Notes: generated by a model from the sequence alone, not told the origin. DNA of 64,000 nucleotides from Odontesthes bonariensis (GCF_027942865.1 NC_134526.1:3092470-3156469), one strand, 5' to 3'; positions 40,690-53,648 are shown, counted from the stretch's first letter. Translations and numbers: made by a program.

Positions 40690-43385
40690 TGCAGGCAAGG
40701 CATCTTTATTGATGTAGCGCATTTCATACCACAGGCAACTCAATGTGCTTTGCATAAAGACAAGGCATTTAAAAGATAAAAATTAAAACACAGTTAAAAG
40801 CAATCAAAGAGGAGGGGGAAAAAGAAAAATATAAAAAATAATCATTAATTAATTTAAACGCGAAGAGTGCAGATAAAATACTTTCAGGTGTCATATGCAC
40901 AGCTAAATAGAACTGTTTTCAGCCTGGATTTAAACATTGTCAGAGTTGAGGCCTGTCTCACATCTTCTGGAAGACTGTTCCAGATTTTAGGAGCATAAAA
41001 CTGAAACGCAGCCTCAGCTTGTTTAGTCCTGACTCTGGGCCCCAGCAGGAAACCCCTCCCTGAGGTTCTCAGAGTCCGAGTTGGTTCATATGGCTCTAAA
41101 ATGTCAGAGATATACTTTGGTGCTTGACCATGAAGAGACTTGTACACAAGCAGAGCTGTTTTAAAGTCTATTCTCTGAGCGACAGGAAGCCAGTGCAGAG
41201 ACCTGAGCACTGGACTAATATGGTCGTATTTTCTGGTTCTAGTCAGGACTCGAGCAGCAGCGTTCTGGATGTACTGCAGCTGTCTTACAGCCCGTTTAGA
41301 GCCCAGTGAGCAGGCCGTTACAGTAGTCTAACCTGCTGGAGACAAACGCATGGATCAATCTTTCTAAGTCTGCTTTAGACACTATTCCTTTGATTCTGGC
41401 AATGTTTTTTAGATGGTAAAAAGCTGCTGATGTTACTGATTTAATGTGGCTGTTAAAGTTCAGGTCTGAGTCCAATATTACCCCAAGATTTCTAACTTGA
41501 TTATTAGGTTTTAGAGAGAGAGTCTCAAGGTGACTGATAACACTTTCTCTGTGTTTCTGTGGGCCACAGACAATGATTTCATTTTGATCTGAGTTTAGCT
41601 GGAGGAAATTGTTTTGCATCCACACACTGATCTGTTCGATGCAGCGACACAGTGTATCTACAGGCCCGTGTTCTCCTGCCGTCAGTGACACGTAGATCTG
41701 AGTGTCATCTGCATAGTTGTGGTAGGACACATTATAGCTGCGTATTAGCTGGACTAATGGAAGCATGTACAGATTGAACAATACGGGTCCCAGGATTGAC
41801 CCCTGGGGAACCCCACAGGTCATAGCCATTTGGTCTGAGACACAGTTACCAATTTCAACAAAATATTTCCTGTCCTCCAGATAGGACTTGAACCAGTTTA
41901 AAGCACGACCAGAGATTCCCACCCAGTCTTCTAACCTCTGTAATAAGATCGCATGGTCAACTGTGTCAAAGGCAGCACTCAGGTCCAGCAGAACTAAGAC
42001 TGTGACTTTACTTGCATCTGTGTTCAGGCGGATGTCATTTGTCACCTTGATCAGAGCTGTCTCAGTGCTGTGGTGGGGCCTAAAGCCTGATTGGAAAGTA
42101 TCAAAAGCATTGTTAGACAGGAGAAAGTCACTAAGCTGTTGGTATATAACTTTTTCTAGGACTTTGCCTAAGAATGGTAGGTTTGATATGGGCCGGTAGT
42201 TGTTCAGTACTGTGGCATCAAGATTGCTCTTCTTTAGAAGGGGCTTAATGACAGCGGTTTTTAAGGCCTTTGGAAATGTTCCAGTCTGGAGTGAGATGTT
42301 GACTAGATGAGCGAGTTGTGGTAACAAACTGCTCAGTACAGACTTTAGGAATCTAGTGGGCAACTCATCAAGGCAGCACGTTGATGAACTCAGACTGCAG
42401 ATGGTCTCTTCGACTGTTTTGTCAGTAACAGGTGTGAAATGTGTCAGCTCTAGGTGTCTAGCTGGCTGCAGAGTAGTTATTTGTGTTGTGGAAATTATTG
42501 CATTTTTAATGCCTTGAACTTTTTCATTAAAGAATATTGCAAACTCATTACACTTAGATGTAGAAATGAGTTCTAAATGCAGTGAAACTGAAGGGTTTGT
42601 TAATCTGTTTACTGTAGCAAACAGGACACGAGAGTTGTTACTGCAGTTTTTGATGATTTCAGAAAAATAACTCTCCCTTGTTCTACGCAAAGTCTGGTTG
42701 AACACACATAGCTTTTCTTTGTAAGTCTCATAATGAACCTGGAGCTTTGACATGCGCCATTTCTGTTCGGCTCTCCGGCACTCCCTTTTCTGTGCCCTGA
42801 CCGACTCTTCTTTCCTCCATGGCGCCCTTTGCCTACTTTTAACCATTCTAACCTTGACAGGAGCAATGGTATCCAAAACATTTAAGAGACTTGATGTGTA
42901 AGAGTTCAACAGATCATCAACATCAGAACACGGGGTGTTCTCAAACCTAATCATTTCCATAAACTGTGTCCCTGTTCTGTCATTTATGAGTCTTCCCCGA
43001 ACAACTGCAGACCCAGCTGCTGGTTTGGGTATAACAGATAGGTCGAAGAAAACACAGAAATGATCAGATAAAGCAACATCGACGACATCCACGTTTTGAA
43101 ATAACAACACCCCTTGAAATGAGCACATCTAGAGTGTGCCCTCTGTTGTGGGTGGGCTCAGTCACATGCTGAGTTAGACCAAACATTTCAAGGACAGCAG
43201 TGAGCTCTTTAGCTTGCTTGTTATGGGCTACATCCACATGCACATTCAAGTCCCCTGTTATGACTAAACAGTCAAAAGCAGTGCACACAATTGAAAGTAG
43301 TTCAGTAAAATCATCAATAAAACAATTCTGTGGTGGTTTATAAATGGTGATATAAAGTATGGAAGATTGTTTTATCTCCATTTTG
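40690..43385 (-). mobile_element. L2/Rex1-like LINE, 5'-truncated, antisense
   Basis: On the minus strand, 43064-43385 encodes the C-terminal part of an APE-type endonuclease (CLVITGDLNVHVD). 41296-43128 is a 610-codon ORF with RT motifs (NYRPISNLPFLGKVLEKV, FQSGFRPHHSTETALIKV, LLDLSAAFDTVDHAILL, GVPQGSILGPVLFNLYM, YHNYADDTQIYVSL). 40884-41210 encodes the C-terminal LRSLHWLPVAQRIDFK / FYAPKIWNSLPEDVRQ block. Frame breaks near 41290 and 43120 and loss of the 5' end make it inactive. The 3' end lies near 40690. Confidence 0.88.
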
Positions 43386-45725
43386 AATGAGTGGGTGGGG
43401 CTAAATCCCACAGTCAGATAAACTAAACACTGTCAGCATTCATAGGTCGCCTTTATTTCTGTGTTATCTTTGGAGTAAGCAGAATTTCATTTATTACATG
43501 TGATACCTGCCTGATGTGGGAGAACAAGGCGTCTGTAAAATGGCACAGATATCTGTTACGGTGAATGATGAATAATTAACCGTAATAATAAAAGGCGGCT
43601 TTAAAAGTCCTGAATTTGAGGAGGGGAAGGGGTGCATAGCTCTGTATTCACAAGTTTTCTTTTTGGGTATTATTTCTTGTTTGTTTCACAATAAAAAATA
43701 TATTTACATCTTCAAGGTTTTTACGGCATGTTGTGTAAATGATGGTGATCTGAATACTGTGCCAAACACATTCGCTTTGCCAAGGGAAATACTCACATTT
43801 CTGTCAACACATTTGCCAAGAATCCTTCTTCCAGTCGACAGCTTCCAACAGTTAAACACGGTGATGGGTGAGGACCCGTAAACACTGTGTATGGAGGGGC
43901 TCTGCTGACCTCAACCAGGGACGTTGTGAGTCGGTGGGGGGAATACTTCGAGGACCTCCTCAATCCTACCGACACGCCTTTCCGATGAGGAAGCAGAGTC
44001 AGGGAGCTCGGATGTGGGGCCTCCCATTTCTGGGGCTGAGGTCACCGAGGTGGTCAAAAAACTCTTCGGGGGAAAGGCCCCGGGGGTGGATGAGGTCCGT
44101 CAAGGCTCTGGATGCTGTAGGGCTGTCTTGGTTGACATGCTTCTGCAACATCTCAGGGACATCGGGGACAGTGCCTCTGCATTGGCAGATCGGGGTGGTG
44201 GTCCCCCTCTTTAAAAAGGGGACCGGAGGGTGTGTTCCAACTATAGGGGGATCACACTCCTCAGCTTCCCTGGTAAGGTCTACTCGGGAGTACTGGAGAG
44301 GACGATCCATTGGATAGTCGAATCTCGGATTCAGGAGGTGCAGTGTGGTTTTCGTCCTGGCCGTGGAACAGTAGACCAGCTCTACACCCTCAGCAGGATC
44401 CTGGAGGGTGCATGGGAGTTCGCCCAACCGGTCGACATGTGTTTTGTGGACTTGGAGAAGGCGTTCGACCGTGTCCCTCGGGGACTCCTGTGGGGGGTGC
44501 TCCGGGAGTATGGAGTGCCGGACCCCTTGATATGGGCTGTTCGGTCTCTGTATGACCGGTGTCAGAGTTTGGTCCGCATTGCCGGCAGTATATCGGACAT
44601 GTTTCCTGTGAGGGTTGGACTCCGTCAGGGCTGCCCTTTGTCACCGATTCTGTTCATAATTTTTATGGACAGAATTTCTAGGCGCAGCCAGGGATTGAGG
44701 GGGTCCGGTTTGGCGACCTCAGAATCGGGTCTCTGCTTTTTGCGGACGATGTGGTTCTGTTGGCGTCGTCGGGCCGTGACCTTCAGCTCTCACTGGAGCG
44801 GTTCGCAGCCGAGTGTGAAGCGGCTGGGATGAGAATCAGCGCCTCCAAAACCGAGACCATGGTCCTCGGCCGGAAAAGGGTGGAATGCCCTCTCCTGGTC
44901 GGGAATGAGATCCTTCCCCAAGTGGAGGAGTTCAAGTATCTCGGGGTCTTGTTCACGAGTGAGGGACGAATGGAGCAGGAGATTGACAGGCGGATCGGTG
45001 CGGCGTCTGCAGTGATGCGGGCTCTGCACCGGCCCGTCGTGGTGAAGAAGGAGCTGAGCCAGAAGGCGAAGCTCTTGATTTACCGGTCAATCTATGTTCC
45101 TACCCTCACCTATGGTCACGAGCTGTGGGTAGTGACCGAAAGAACGAGTTCCTACCCTCACCTATGGTCACGAGCTGTGGGTAGGGACCGAGAGAACGAG
45201 ATCCTACCCTCACCTATGGTCACGAGCTGTGGGTAGTGACCGAAAGAACGAGTTCCTACCCTCACCTATGGTCACGAGCTGTGGGTAGGGACCGAGAGAA
45301 CGAGATCCTACCCTCACCTATGGTCACGAGCTGTGGGTAGTGACCGAAAGAACGAGTTCCTACCCTCACCTATGGTCACGAGCTGTGGGTAGTGACCAAA
45401 AGAACGAGATCGCGAATACAAGCGGCTGAAATGAGTTTCCTCCGCAGGGTGTCTGGGCTCTCCCTTAGAGATAGGGTGAGAAGCTCGGTCATCCGGGAGG
45501 GGCTCGGAGTAGAACCGCTGCTCCTCCGCATCCAGAGGAGTCAGATGAGGTGGCTCGGGCATCTATGTTCAGACTATGTTTCTCGGCTGGCCTGGGAACG
45601 CCTCGGGGTCCCCCAAGGAGAGCTGGAGGAAGTGGCCGGGGACAGGGACGTATGGGTTTCTCTACTTAAGCTGCTGCCCCCACAACCCGACCCCCGGAGA
45701 AGCAGCAGATGATGGATGGATGGAT
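43386..45725 (+). mobile_element. RTE-like LINE, longer copy with 3' tail
   Basis: Starts in the same flank as 39087. RT blocks run from about 44040 (KAPGVDEV) through SNYRGITLLSFPGKVYSGVL, CFVDLEKAFDRVPRG, GLRQGCPLSPILFIIFMDR, QVEEFKYLGVLFTSEGRMEQ and EMSFLRRVSGLSLRDRVRSS to a GATGGATGGATGG tail at about 45710. A one-base change near 44690 shifts frame just before the FADD motif, and a 52-bp tandem expansion (45099-45410) breaks it again. It is close to consensus, so recently active but dead here. Confidence 0.88.
45099..45410. repeat. 52-bp tandem repeat inside the LINE
   Basis: CCTACCCTCACCTATGG starts at 45099, 45151, 45203, 45255, 45307 and 45359, exactly 52 apart. Units alternate between a GTAGTGACCGAAAG and a GTAGGGACCGAGAG form, giving a 104-bp dimer. 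Since 52 is not a multiple of three, the expansion disrupts the reading frame. Confidence 0.95.
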
Positions 45726-46199
45726 GCAGTTGATTTGTCTCCTACAAACTGGATCAGATCTTTCCATGACTTTTCAGTGTCAGCTGGTTTCTTTTCTTTG
45801 TTCAGATATTTCACAGGCAGCTCTGAACCTTCAACATTTAAAGGAAAATATCATGTATGTTCATTAGAAAATAAGAATAAAAAGATGAGGAAACTAACAG
45901 AGTCAAGTTCTGTTTCAATGTGAGACAAGGCCAAAAAGAAAGCAGGCTGATTCATTTTCATTCGTTAGTGTTACAGCTGGGAGTTGATCTGATTAGCACA
46001 CATAACATCATATGATGTAATGCTGAGAGCTTTCAAGCTAATCTGCTTCATAGGTTAGTTTGAGCTTGAATTCAGCAGCTAGTTTTATTTAACAGTAAAT
46101 AGAGGAAAGTTACAGAATAACTGAAGTTACAGTCTGATTTAGTAAAGTCTAAACATTGTTTAAGATGGATATAAACTGCTCTAATAAAGTATTTTTCCA
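45726..46199. other. Gene-free stretch after the LINE tail
   Basis: AT-rich, no recognised gene or repeat. Confidence 0.4.
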
Positions 46200-46680
46200 C
46201 CCAGCTGTCACTCTGTCTGTCTCATGGGGGACAGCAGATCGCTGACCAAAATGCTCTCCGTGATGGACAATCCATCACATCCTCCCCATGAAACTCTACA
46301 GACTCAGCGGAGGTCACTCTGCAACAGACTGATTCAGTTCTGCTTCTACAATGAACGCTTCACGGAAACATTCCTAACATTCACCATCTCTCTGTTCAAC
46401 AGCTCACCTCTGCAACAGGTGAACTCACCACTGCAGTCCACATCTGTTTATATTATTAATATATTGTTAAAACACTCTTAATAATCTTAACTAACTTAAC
46501 TTATCTTAACTATGTCAGTTTTATTGCACTGCCATAAGTATTTAACTTTTAAATCTTGGGACACTCTGTAAATAAAGTTCTATATTTTTATTATATATTT
46601 TAAGCTGTTCTGTCATTATTTATTCTTATTGGTTATTTTAAAATAAGATTTTGTACATACTATTTTAACTTTTGCATTGT
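46200..46680 (+). mobile_element. LINE 3'-end fragment
   Basis: The plus strand reads MDNPSHPPHETLQTQRRSLC, then CNRLIQFCFYNERF and FLTFTISLFNSS, which resembles the last block of ORF2 in fish jockey/Rex-like LINEs. An AT-rich 3' UTR follows. Assignment is from pattern memory. Confidence 0.5.
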
Positions 46681-47049
46681 GACTACCCTGCTGCTACCGT
46701 CATTGTCATCATGTGAACCGGAACAGAGAAACTACGATCATCACTGCCCTCCAGTGGTCACGGTCAGTAACTACAACTCCTCACATGCAGTGATACTGAT
46801 GTTCTCACCAACATTACTCCTCTTACTGCAGTATTTTGGCACAAATGTTCATCAGTCTGATTATGAGAGTGTACACAGAGAGATAACTGACAGATATGAA
46901 CTGACAGTGAGAAAAAGTCTGCCATCACACTCAGATGCAGATGTGGTTCCAAGAACTCAGAACATCTGTGTTAGTTGAGACAACAGCTGTTCAGAGTTAG
47001 ACTCAAACTGTTTAATATGTTAAAGTCATCGTCAAACAACATGTTGCAG
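46681..47049. other. Gene-free stretch
   Basis: No gene or repeat recognised. It joins the duplicated segment at about 47052 (GCACAAGTTTACTAAAGCTG). Confidence 0.4.
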
Positions 47050-47790
47050 TGCACAAGTTTACTAAAGCTGTCCAATAGTGAATAAGAATAACAATTAATA
47101 ATCAAATCACAATTCAACAGTTTTTTCGAATAAAGCAAACGAATGTTAACATCAGAACAACAAGTCCTATCACAACATGGGACAGGCAGCAATATATTTC
47201 TAGAATATCAACAACTTGAGTCTATAATAACTAAGAAATATATCTTCCATCAACCATTAGGGTAGCAGAATTTTAAGCATCTGCACCCTAAAACTGCTAT
47301 CAAAAACATATAAATTAAAAATGGGAGGCAGATACCCTAACCCTAACCCTAAGGGTCACAGGACCACAGCCCTAAACTTAAGTCCCCCACTCCATACCAC
47401 GTTTTGAAATATTGATTTTAATAATTTTCCCAAAAACTTTCTTATCCTAAATCGGAAACCCTACTTTTCTTATTCTTTCTTTTTTTATGCCTTGCCCTCC
47501 CACATTTCCTAAACCTAAGGGTCACAGGACCCAGGCCCTAGCCCTAAATCCCCACTCCATGCCACGTTTTGAAAAATGAATTTGAATAAATTTTATGATT
47601 TTTTCCCCGAAAACTTTCTGATCCTAAATCGGATCCCCTATCTTTCTTCTTCTTTCTTTTTTAGGCCTTCCCCTCCCACATTTCCTCCCACATATCCTAG
47701 CCCTAATGTCACAGGACCATAGCCCTAACCTTAAATCCCCCACAAGATAACACGTTTTGAAATAATTAATTTTAATAATTCTTCCCCCCT
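47050..47790. repeat. Satellite-like tandem repeat with CCCTAA motifs (copy B)
   Basis: Same leader and unit type as copy A (17336-18260). Three exact CCCTAA units stand at about 47335-47352. Units start near 47352, 47517 and 47708. The order differs from copy A, and an L1 fragment follows at 47795. Confidence 0.7.
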
Positions 47791-47794
47791 CACA

Positions 47795-49070
47795 ATGACT
47801 CAAAATCCTAATTTGCGGCGCATACAATACAAAATTCTTCACAGAACACATTATACAGGACAAAGGATGTACAGGATGGGTCTTGCACACTCAAATATCT
47901 GCTCACATTGCACAGATAACACACCTGATGATTATGCACACGGTTTGTGGTTTTGTGCTCCTGTCCAGATGTTCTGGCTTGAGGTCTGTGAGGACCTATC
48001 AGCATGACTTAAGTGTAGTATTCCTGCATGCCCCACACTGTGCATACTGGGGGACTTAGACCACGTCAGCATGGAAATTAACTCAGCACACATGGTCCTC
48101 ACACTGCTATGTATCGCAAAAAAAACTATTCTCATGAACTGGAAGGCAAAGAACAATCTGTGTATTAACCAGTTTAGAAATTTTCTTTTAGATTATATTA
48201 GCATGGAAACAACGTCTGCCTCCTCAAAACATCAATTGGGTGAATTTAATTCTCTCTGGTCCCCACCGATTAGCTTTATCACATAGTGGGGGTGGTGTGT
48301 TGCTGTCCCACCACTCGGTTGACTGTGGCCTGGTTGGCAGTTTGTGGGGCTTGCGGGTGGAGCTCTCTTGTGGATGGAGCTTTCTTGCGCAATGGGCGGG
48401 GTCACTTGGGGACCCCGGGGTGGTGGCTGCTGGCTCTGGGTCGGGTGGCCGCGCCGCTTTGGTGTGGGTGGTAGTGTCTGGGGTGTCCTGCCTGTGCCCG
48501 GGGAGTCTGGGTTGCCCTGGGCGTGCCACGGTGTGGGTGGGTTGGTGCAGGTCCTGGTGTCGGGCTGGTTGCTCTGGGATCTCCGATGTGTCCGCAGATT
48601 TTTCTTTTTTAGGTTGTGGTGGTGCTTTTCCCCTGTTGGGGGCAGCTTGGGTGAGCCTGGTTGATGGTGGGTCTCAGGCCCGGGCTGTTGCGACTGTGTG
48701 TTTTTATTTTTTTGTTTGTTTTTTTCTTTTCTTTACTTGTAGGGGCCATCTAGGGTGGGTTAGGTGGGTGCCTTCTGGGTGCCAAGTAGCTCCCCGAATA
48801 CGGTCGCTGCAGGCGCCGGACCTGGTGGACATCAGGCCCTCCTGCCCTGTGGCAGGTCCCAGGAAACGGGGGTGCCTATTGCGGCCAATCTCTGGCTGCC
48901 CTCTCGCGTATATTATGTCTATGAGGTGAGCTCAACAAACCCAGAAGAAGAGCAGCCACTGACGTCACTCTCCTGCGCCGCTTGGGATTACGAATTTAAA
49001 TTGAATTATGGAAAATATTTTGTGCGGGCGGGCATGAAAACAAAAACAAAAACAAAAAAAAATCAACAAA
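47795..49070 (+). mobile_element. L1/Tx1-like LINE 3' end with A-rich tail
   Basis: 47795-48007 reads NPNLRRIQYKILHRTHYTGQ, then SNICSHCTDNTPDDYAHGLW, the Cys-His C-terminal block of fish L1-type ORF2. After a stop at 48007 the frame resumes as LCIAKKTILMNWKAK (about 48100). A GC-rich 3' UTR (48290-48960) and an (AAAAC)n/A tail at about 49037-49068 complete the 3' end. Strongly 5'-truncated, as usual for L1 copies. Confidence 0.75.
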
Positions 49071-49505
49071 TGTCTTTTTCTTTATAATTTTAAGTAAGTA
49101 ACTAAATGAGCATTCTTGAAAGAGAAAAATGAAAATGCAGTTTAGATGATCTATTATTAATTTTAATTATGAGTCAAATAATGCAGCTAAGAGCTTGAAA
49201 TGAAGAAGCATTTCTGCGAATGTAATTTCATTTTAATTATTGTAAAGATTTGCTTCCATAGACATCATCTAACAGTGCATTAGGTCATAGTCAGATTAAT
49301 AATCTTAAGTAAAACATGTGCATCATTAACAGCTGTCTTCAAAGGCTACATGAAGCCCATAGACATAAGACCTAAAGGCTCAGAGGCAGATGAAACCCAG
49401 CTGTGCCTTCATTCCAACCAGATGATCTCAAGTGTCAGCAGGAAACTCAGCTTGAACTATTGATCAACCAGCCAATCAATCCATCTATCACAGTATCAAT
49501 ATTAA
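49071..49505. other. Gene-free AT-rich stretch
   Basis: No gene or repeat recognised. Confidence 0.4.
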
Positions 49506-49511
49506 GATTAA

Positions 49512-49650
49512 GATTAAGTGGGGTGGTGTGGTGGGTTGAGCAGGCGCCCCATGTACAGAGGCTACAGTCCTCGCTGCTGCTGGCCCCGGTTCGAGTCCCG
49601 CATTCAACTGTCCTGTCCATTAAAGGCATAAAAGCCCCCAAAAATAATTT
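49512..49650 (+). mobile_element. tRNA-derived SINE head
   Basis: GTGGTGGGTTGAGCAGGCG resembles an A box, and CCCGGTTCGAGTCCCGC at about 49585 is a strong B box, followed by a short body ending in AAAAATAATTTAAAAG. It has insertions compared with a true tRNA and does not fold as one by eye. Confidence 0.6.
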
Positions 49651-50275
49651 AAAAGATTAAGATCGGATTTATTGTAATGCATACACACACATTCTCCGCT
49701 TTTAACCCTATCCAGGTTGGCACCTGTTGACACACACATGCACATGCACAGGGTCACACACTCCTCGAGACAGATGCCAACCTGGAGCAGTGGGTGTAGT
49801 GGAGAAAAGGAGTCAAAACCGCGTCGGTCAGCCTTTCATTGGGGAAGTTTATTTGAACAAGCCGTCACAGAAAATGTGACCTCATTTTGTGACACCCTTT
49901 TATACTAATCTGGATCATACAATGCATACGTGGCCAAGCCCAATCTTCTCTGGAGGTGCCTGGCTTTTGCCATTATCGTAAACAAGCTCAATCCAACTAT
50001 CAACAATATTCATATGAACCAGTCAACAAAGCACACGATGTAATTAGGCCATGTCATGACATTTCTCTCCCACATGGGCAGCTATTCACAGCGCCTGGGG
50101 AGCATGGGGGGTATGGTCCCTTGTTCAAGGGCACCTCAGCTGTGACAAGGAGGTGGACTGACACCCCTCCAGCTATCAGTTTCACCAATCTTTTTGGTGG
50201 CGAGAGTGGGAATCGAACCACCAATTGTTCGCCAACCTTGAACGACTGACTAACCACTGAGCCACGGCCGCCTAA
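49651..50275 (-). mobile_element. tRNA-derived SINE-like element, antisense, split by a solo LTR
   Basis: Same family as 10725-11085. The tRNA-like head is at about 50208-50268 (reversed B box GGTTCGATTCC and TGGCTCAGTGG). Interrupted at 49795-50074. Confidence 0.6.
49795..50074. mobile_element. Solo LTR, 280 bp, with 4-bp target duplication
   Basis: Begins TGTAGTGGAGA and ends TCTCCCACA, flanked by TGGG (49791-49794 and 50075-50078). The intact form at 10862 has a single GTGGGCAG. No internal region. Family undetermined. Confidence 0.75.
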
Positions 50276-50309
50276 TATTAAATCCTCTCTTTGTCTCTCT
50301 GAGAGACAA

Positions 50310-52665
50310 CCTTTGTGCCATGATTGATGATGTCACATCTGTAACCCTGCGGTGTTGACAGTCTAATCACTGGGCAGCCAAGCAACCACGAACACTGCAC
50401 ACTTCCCTTTCTGTATCATTATAATTATGATGTAAATACATGCTCAGTTTTGGCATGGTCACGCAGCAGAGCTTCATTGTGGGCTATGCTGAAGCACCCA
50501 GGCATTCACCGCCATCCGGGCCTCTTTTGTGGGCCACAGAAGACCGTTGCCAGCCACCACCACCAGGAGGAAACGGATAGGTGTCATCTGAAGAGTGGCG
50601 CCCCATGGTTCAACCACTTCTTGGCAAGCCTCCCTATCCACTGGACGACTGCACAGATGCTACACCAGAGCAGGGTGTGCACAGAGGTCGGGTTCAGGGT
50701 CCCTGTCCCATGACTCATGGTCCAAACCTTCACCTTGGCACCTTAACTTCAACATGGTATGGTGGTGTCGCCCTGGCTGTTTGTGCTCCACTTCCAGGAA
50801 CACAACTCTTCTCCCTCTTCTTCCCTCCTCTGGTGGTAGCAGCGAGGTTCAGAGGTCCGGAGAGGAGAGCTTTACCATCACGGACCATTAGAAACTTTAG
50901 AGAAGGGAATTTTATGTGGTCAGTTTGAAAATCAGTTGCACGTTTTCTGCTCTGCCATCTTTCCTTCGTCTGGACCGCAGTCCATTCTGGGGGCACAAGC
51001 CCATACAAGTCCCCCCCACTTGCATCTTGGGTAAAATGGGCGGAGCGAGAACAAATCCGAGCACATCGACCATACCTGCCTTGTTGTGTACTTTGAACTG
51101 TAACAGTACTTGGGCTGAGACTGATGATGTTTCAGAACACAAGCAGAGACAGGTCCACAGACTGAGAGACGGCCACAGCGTCAACAGTTCAGAAACCGTG
51201 AACAGGAAGTGCAGAATCACCACCACCATCTGGTTGTCTTTCCTCTGAACACACACCAGCCTGTTGGCACCTTGTTAGCACATAAACACACATTTGATTC
51301 CTGTAAACACAACCCGAGAGGCCCGGTTCTGAGCCGCTCTGAGTGTGTGTGTTTGTGTCACCTGACTGCTCTGGAAGTGTGTGTGCTCGGGGATTCGGAC
51401 CATCAGCTCGGTCTCATATGTGCCGTAGTTTAAGGCCGACACGACAACAACACTGACTGATCATCACCGACCAACTCTTAGACACACTAACACACACACA
51501 GGTGTTGGTACTTCAGGGTTTCTGAGGACCTTTGCAAAGATAAAACCCTCTGAAGTGAGGACCGCCACATATATACCTGTATAGTCTGTTTATACCTTTC
51601 AGCATTGATGGAGCCTTTCCAGATGTGCAGGTTTCCAGGTACTTATAATGCATTGGGTTGGATACTCCCTTTATATCCGTTACCAAGGAGTTGCTGGTGT
51701 TCGGAGAGGCCAACAACTAGCAGACCTAAACTGGTGACCCACCTGATGTAAAATACAACAATTGGTTTATTAGTTGGTAATCTCCCTTTGAGGATCAATG
51801 AGTAGAACGAGTACTCTCTTTCTTATTGGCCACCGTCGGCCACTCAGTTACCGGTGCGGACTTATCATTGATCAGATCAGCAGCTGGCTTCAGAATAGTT
51901 ATAGCCTCCTGTGACAAGTATGTAGCCACCGCCGGGTGCTCAATAGTCTTAATTTTGGCCCTCATACTGCACCATACCTTCCAGGTCCGTGATGAGTCTC
52001 TGCCTCAAGTGGAGGAGTTTAAATAGCTCAGGATCCTATTAAATCTAAATTCTAAAAGTATCAAATACTCTGGAAGAAAAATCTATTAAAACTCAACGTC
52101 CTCTAATAAAAAGTAACAATTGAATCAATCTGTTGAGATAAAGAGTAAAATATGTTCAAATGATAAACAATCCACAAAGAAATAAAAATATAAGATAAAA
52201 CATCTGAGATACAATTTATAAAAATGATACATTTTCATCAAAAAAGTAAAATTTTTAGATAAATAAGTAAACATTTTATCAAAAAGTCTAAAATCATTAA
52301 AAAGTCTAAATGTTCAGATACTAAATACAAATTTAATTTAAAAGAGAAAATATCAGAATGATTTTTGAAAATCTTTATTGAAGATTTTAAAAATTCAACA
52401 CTTCAAAGACAAAGTCAAACATTGTGAGACTGAATTTTAAAAATAATAATGTAAAATGATGTAAAATATCAAATATCTGAGAGGAGAAATCAATAATACA
52501 GTCTATAGTCGCACGTCATCAGGATGAACCCTGGCTGCTCACCAAACTTCTGCTCATTGGAGCAGAATCAGTGAAGATCTGTCAGCAGGGTGGAATCCAT
52601 CTGGGCTGATTGCAGCTCAGTGATTCCTCTCTGATGTCACAGTTTGTCACATGTCACATGACATC
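50310..52665. repeat. Segmental duplication, copy B
   Basis: Matches 18741-21240 with small indels. Lacks the RTE tail found there. Just beyond it, 52660-53045 holds about 390 bp that copy A lacks (near 21215), including TTGTGGAGAAAAAACAGAG; I cannot classify that insertion. Confidence 0.8.
51195..51445 (-). pseudogene. Possible integrin alpha-like exon remnants (copy B)
   Basis: Minus strand reads NYGTYETELMVRIPEHTHFQ and NRLVCVQRKDNQMVVV, as in 19625-19860. Donor and acceptor positions are kept but the second block breaks frame. Tentative. Confidence 0.3.
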
Positions 52666-53259
52666 AACTGAATGGTCTCAGCTGAAGTGAGCTGCAGAGA
52701 AACACAAGATATATGTTGTGGAGAAAAAACAGAGTAGTGGGATTTGTCCGGACAGACTCTTGGGGAATTTGGGGAACAAGAACCGAAAAGACACACAGCA
52801 GGATATAAGGACTTCCTAAAGACAATAGATATTGTCTAAATGGTATTGTTTAATACTTTCTCTGTGTGCTGCCACTATGTCTGAGATTTCCACAAACATC
52901 TTCTGTTGTTGACCTTATCAGAGAACATCCCAACCTCATTCAGGATGTGGTGTGGAGTTTGATTCACTCCTACATATGCCCCCTGAAATCCCTAAACAGT
53001 GATTTAAAAAGCAAACTAAATTGATTGATAATTTATATAATCTACTGCCATACATTCTAAGTACATGAAACATTACCAAATAAAAATAATGTGCAACAAA
53101 TAAAACACCACTAATAACTTTAAAAAAAATATATGAAACAATCATAAAACCTAACAAAATAAAATGTAATAAATCAACTGTTACCATCTCGTTAATCCAC
53201 AGTTTGCAGCGTGTTGGAGTGAAAAACCCGTCTGGCTGCTTCTGTTTGTAACTCATAAC

Positions 53260-53265
53260 TTTATT
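53260..53265 (-). terminator. Gene 3 polyadenylation signal
   Basis: AATAAA on the minus strand in the same conserved 3' UTR context as gene 2 (CTATCAATAAAGTTATGAG), about 385 bases after the stop. Confidence 0.6.
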
Positions 53266-53648
53266 GATAGGAAATTCTCCGCTGGCCCCATTCTCCCCCA
53301 GGTGGAGGCTGACCTCCAAACAACAAAAGGTCCAGCTCCAAACTGTTTCCTTTTGCCAACGACAAAGGACAGCTTAGATGAAAAACTACAAGAAGTTCTT
53401 GAGCAAATTTCAGTGTGAAGCTTTGACTGGAAACACCCAGAAAAACAACATCCTGGAAGAATGGCAGCTTCCATCTTTAAAGGACTGGAAGAGGAAGAAG
53501 TTTCCGAGGAATCATTTAGAAGAGTTTCAGACAGAAACTGACTGAATCCATGAATCTGAAAAGGTGTTTCTGAGTGAAAGAGACAGACATGAACAGACTG
53601 AACTATCTGTTCAGCAGGGATTCTCTGACAGGAGGACACTCTGTATAC

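Noticed and set aside
45099..45410. CRISPR-like direct repeats (also 62980-63515)
   Set aside because: The units are head-to-tail without unique spacers and the genome is that of a fish.
48240..48929. 229-codon plus-strand ORF in GC-rich DNA
   Set aside because: Lies in the 3' UTR of the L1/Tx1-like fragment, low complexity in Gly/Val/Trp, without motifs.
49580..49610. tRNA gene (also near 11015 and 50210)
   Set aside because: A and B boxes are present but the spacing and body are those of SINE heads; no cloverleaf is seen.
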